A DNA stretch of 64,000 nt, taken from the NCBI RefSeq assembly GCF_029962835.1, contig NC_080574.1, forward strand, positions 42,462,501 through 42,526,500. Reading direction: 5' to 3'. Shown piece after piece: positions 63,069 through 64,000 of the stretch. The stretch's first letter is position 1; every line of letters starts with the position of its first letter. Source of the DNA: Magnolia sinica. Lineage: Eukaryota; Streptophyta; Magnoliopsida; Magnoliales; Magnoliaceae. Both the position numbers and the translations under genes were made by a program. Below the pieces are notes generated by a model. The model made no database searches. It saw nothing but the letters and a program-made list of their open reading frames with translations, and was not told the origin of the DNA.

Positions 63069-64000
63069 AATGATCATTCTGTCTGAGAATGTGAGGGGCC
63101 TAGGTTGCAAAGTCAAGAGAGCTCAGGTTAAGAAGGTGTGCAAGAGTTCAAAGGCAGACATTGTGGTGATTCTAGAATCTAAGTTCTAATCTATTCCTCT
63201 AGGTAAGTTTCAATCCATTTGGAATGTCAAGCATTTTGATTGGGTGTCTGTTGATGTTGTGGGCACCGCGGAAGGAATCATCCTCGTGTGGAACTCTAAT
63301 AAATGGAGGAAGCTAGAGTTTTTTGTGGGTTCCTTTTCTGTTTCCGTTTTGTTGTGCGACGTTTCCTCAAGTTTCCGTTGGGTTATGACGACGGTCTATG
63401 GTCCTTGTGTGAAGAATCTAGGCAACCAATTTTGGGAATTAGACTCGGTTAGCAATACATGGGGATATTCGTGGTGTGTTGGAGGCGATTTCAACATCGT
63501 CTGATTCTCCTACAAACAGTCGAAAGGGGGCAAGATCACCAGCAGCATGGCCGTGTTTTCTGACTGGGTGAATCATCGCTAGATGGTGGATTTTCCAATG
63601 GAGGGGACTAGATTTACATGTTCAAATGGGTAGGAATGTGCTACAATGTTGTGCCTCAACAGATTTCTGGTTTCCGTTTAGTTGGATCAAGAAATTCCCA
63701 TTGGTTGTTCAATGTGGGCTTCCAAAAGTGGTTTTAGACCATCGGTCGATCGTGCTCCAAGTTGCGGATGTCAATTAGGGCACGGGCCTTTCAGGTTCGA
63801 AGTAGCTTGGTCGGAAATCGACGTGTTCAGGCAATTGGTGGCAGACTAGTGGGAATCTTTTGCAGTGGAAGGCTATGCAAGGTTCGGATTATGCATGAAG
63901 CTTAAGCTTTTGAAAGAAAAGATCAAGTTGTGGAAAAAGGAAGTTTTGGGGGCTAGGGAGGCTAAATTTGATAAGATGGTTGAACAGATCCATGAGCTAG
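63069..64000 (+). pseudogene. LINE ORF2 AP endonuclease (partial, right edge)
   Basis: Endonuclease motifs in order: 'ENVRGLG' (63085-63110), the catalytic Glu in 'VVILESKF', 'GIILVWNSNKW', 'VYGP', 'WCVGGDFNIV' with the DN pair (about 63478-63500), and 'MEGTRFTCSNG'. The same frame goes on to 64000 through the linker to RT ('EKIKLWKKEVLG'). In-frame stops follow 'LESKF', 'DFNIV' and others, so it is dead. This enzyme nicks target DNA to prime reverse transcription. Confidence 0.85.

Larger units (their letters stand above)
53460..64000 (+). mobile_element. L1-type LINE, interrupted by two hAT-type elements, runs off the right edge
   Basis: The 5' part has a pyrimidine-rich leader, a GAAGAAGGAGAA purine run (53620-53690) and an ORF1 region. 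The 3' part from about 63069 is the AP endonuclease of ORF2. Between them lie the 5.4-kb hAT element (56322-61702) and the PPR-carrying hAT element (61789-62361). Removing both leaves one continuous + strand stretch. ORFs carry several stops. The reverse transcriptase should lie to the right of the window. Confidence 0.75.

Overview
This window is nuclear DNA of a flowering plant. It is AT-rich and has spliced genes with GT..AG introns, very long introns, plant-type Ty1/copia and Ty3/gypsy LTR retrotransposons, L1-like LINEs, tRNA-derived SINEs and many hAT and Mutator-like DNA elements. The overall look (huge TE-filled introns, many short elements carrying 'GTGGGGCCCAC' and 'GGACGGAGTGGAT' words) would fit a magnoliid or other large-genome basal angiosperm, but that is impression rather than proof.

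The only host gene I can reconstruct is a 169-residue penta-EF-hand calcium-binding protein (PDCD6/ALG-2 type). It is encoded on the + strand by ten coding exons between 14262 and 46045. All ten exons join in frame (510 nt of CDS), although the gene covers 31.8 kb. Intron 5 alone is 16.3 kb and intron 7 is 6.9 kb. Both are filled with transposons, including a complete 4.1-kb LTR element, a LINE and several nested hAT elements.

Layout. 1-2047: fragment of a gypsy gag, a SINE and tandem repeats. 2053-11118: complete minus-strand Ty1/copia element with 5-bp target duplication AGTTA, LTRs, Met-tRNA primer site, gag-pol decayed by stops and frameshifts, and a 2.9-kb leader that carries a nested Mutator-type MITE. 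11124-14195: intergenic, with a SINE candidate and a MITE fragment beside the gene promoter. 14196-46045: the calcium-binding protein gene. 22867-27009 (intron 5): internally deleted Ty3/gypsy chromodomain element. 27021-30655: two hAT miniature elements side by side, then a LINE. 46046-53460: intergenic, with a hAT element carrying PPR-gene fragments, small MITEs and a retroposon. 53460-64000: an L1-type LINE (RRM-containing ORF1, then AP endonuclease) that runs off the right edge. It is split by a complete 5.4-kb hAT element (56322-61702) and by a second copy of the PPR-carrying hAT element (61789-62361).

The strongest signals outside the host gene are two related sets of hAT elements with exact 8-bp target duplications. 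One set has CGTAACGG-type subterminal repeats (one transposase-bearing copy, three miniature copies). The other has TATCG-type subterminal repeats (three copies). A third hAT-like family has two copies here, and both carry the same captured piece of a PPR gene. The target duplications and reading frames were worked out by eye from the sequence. No database search was possible.
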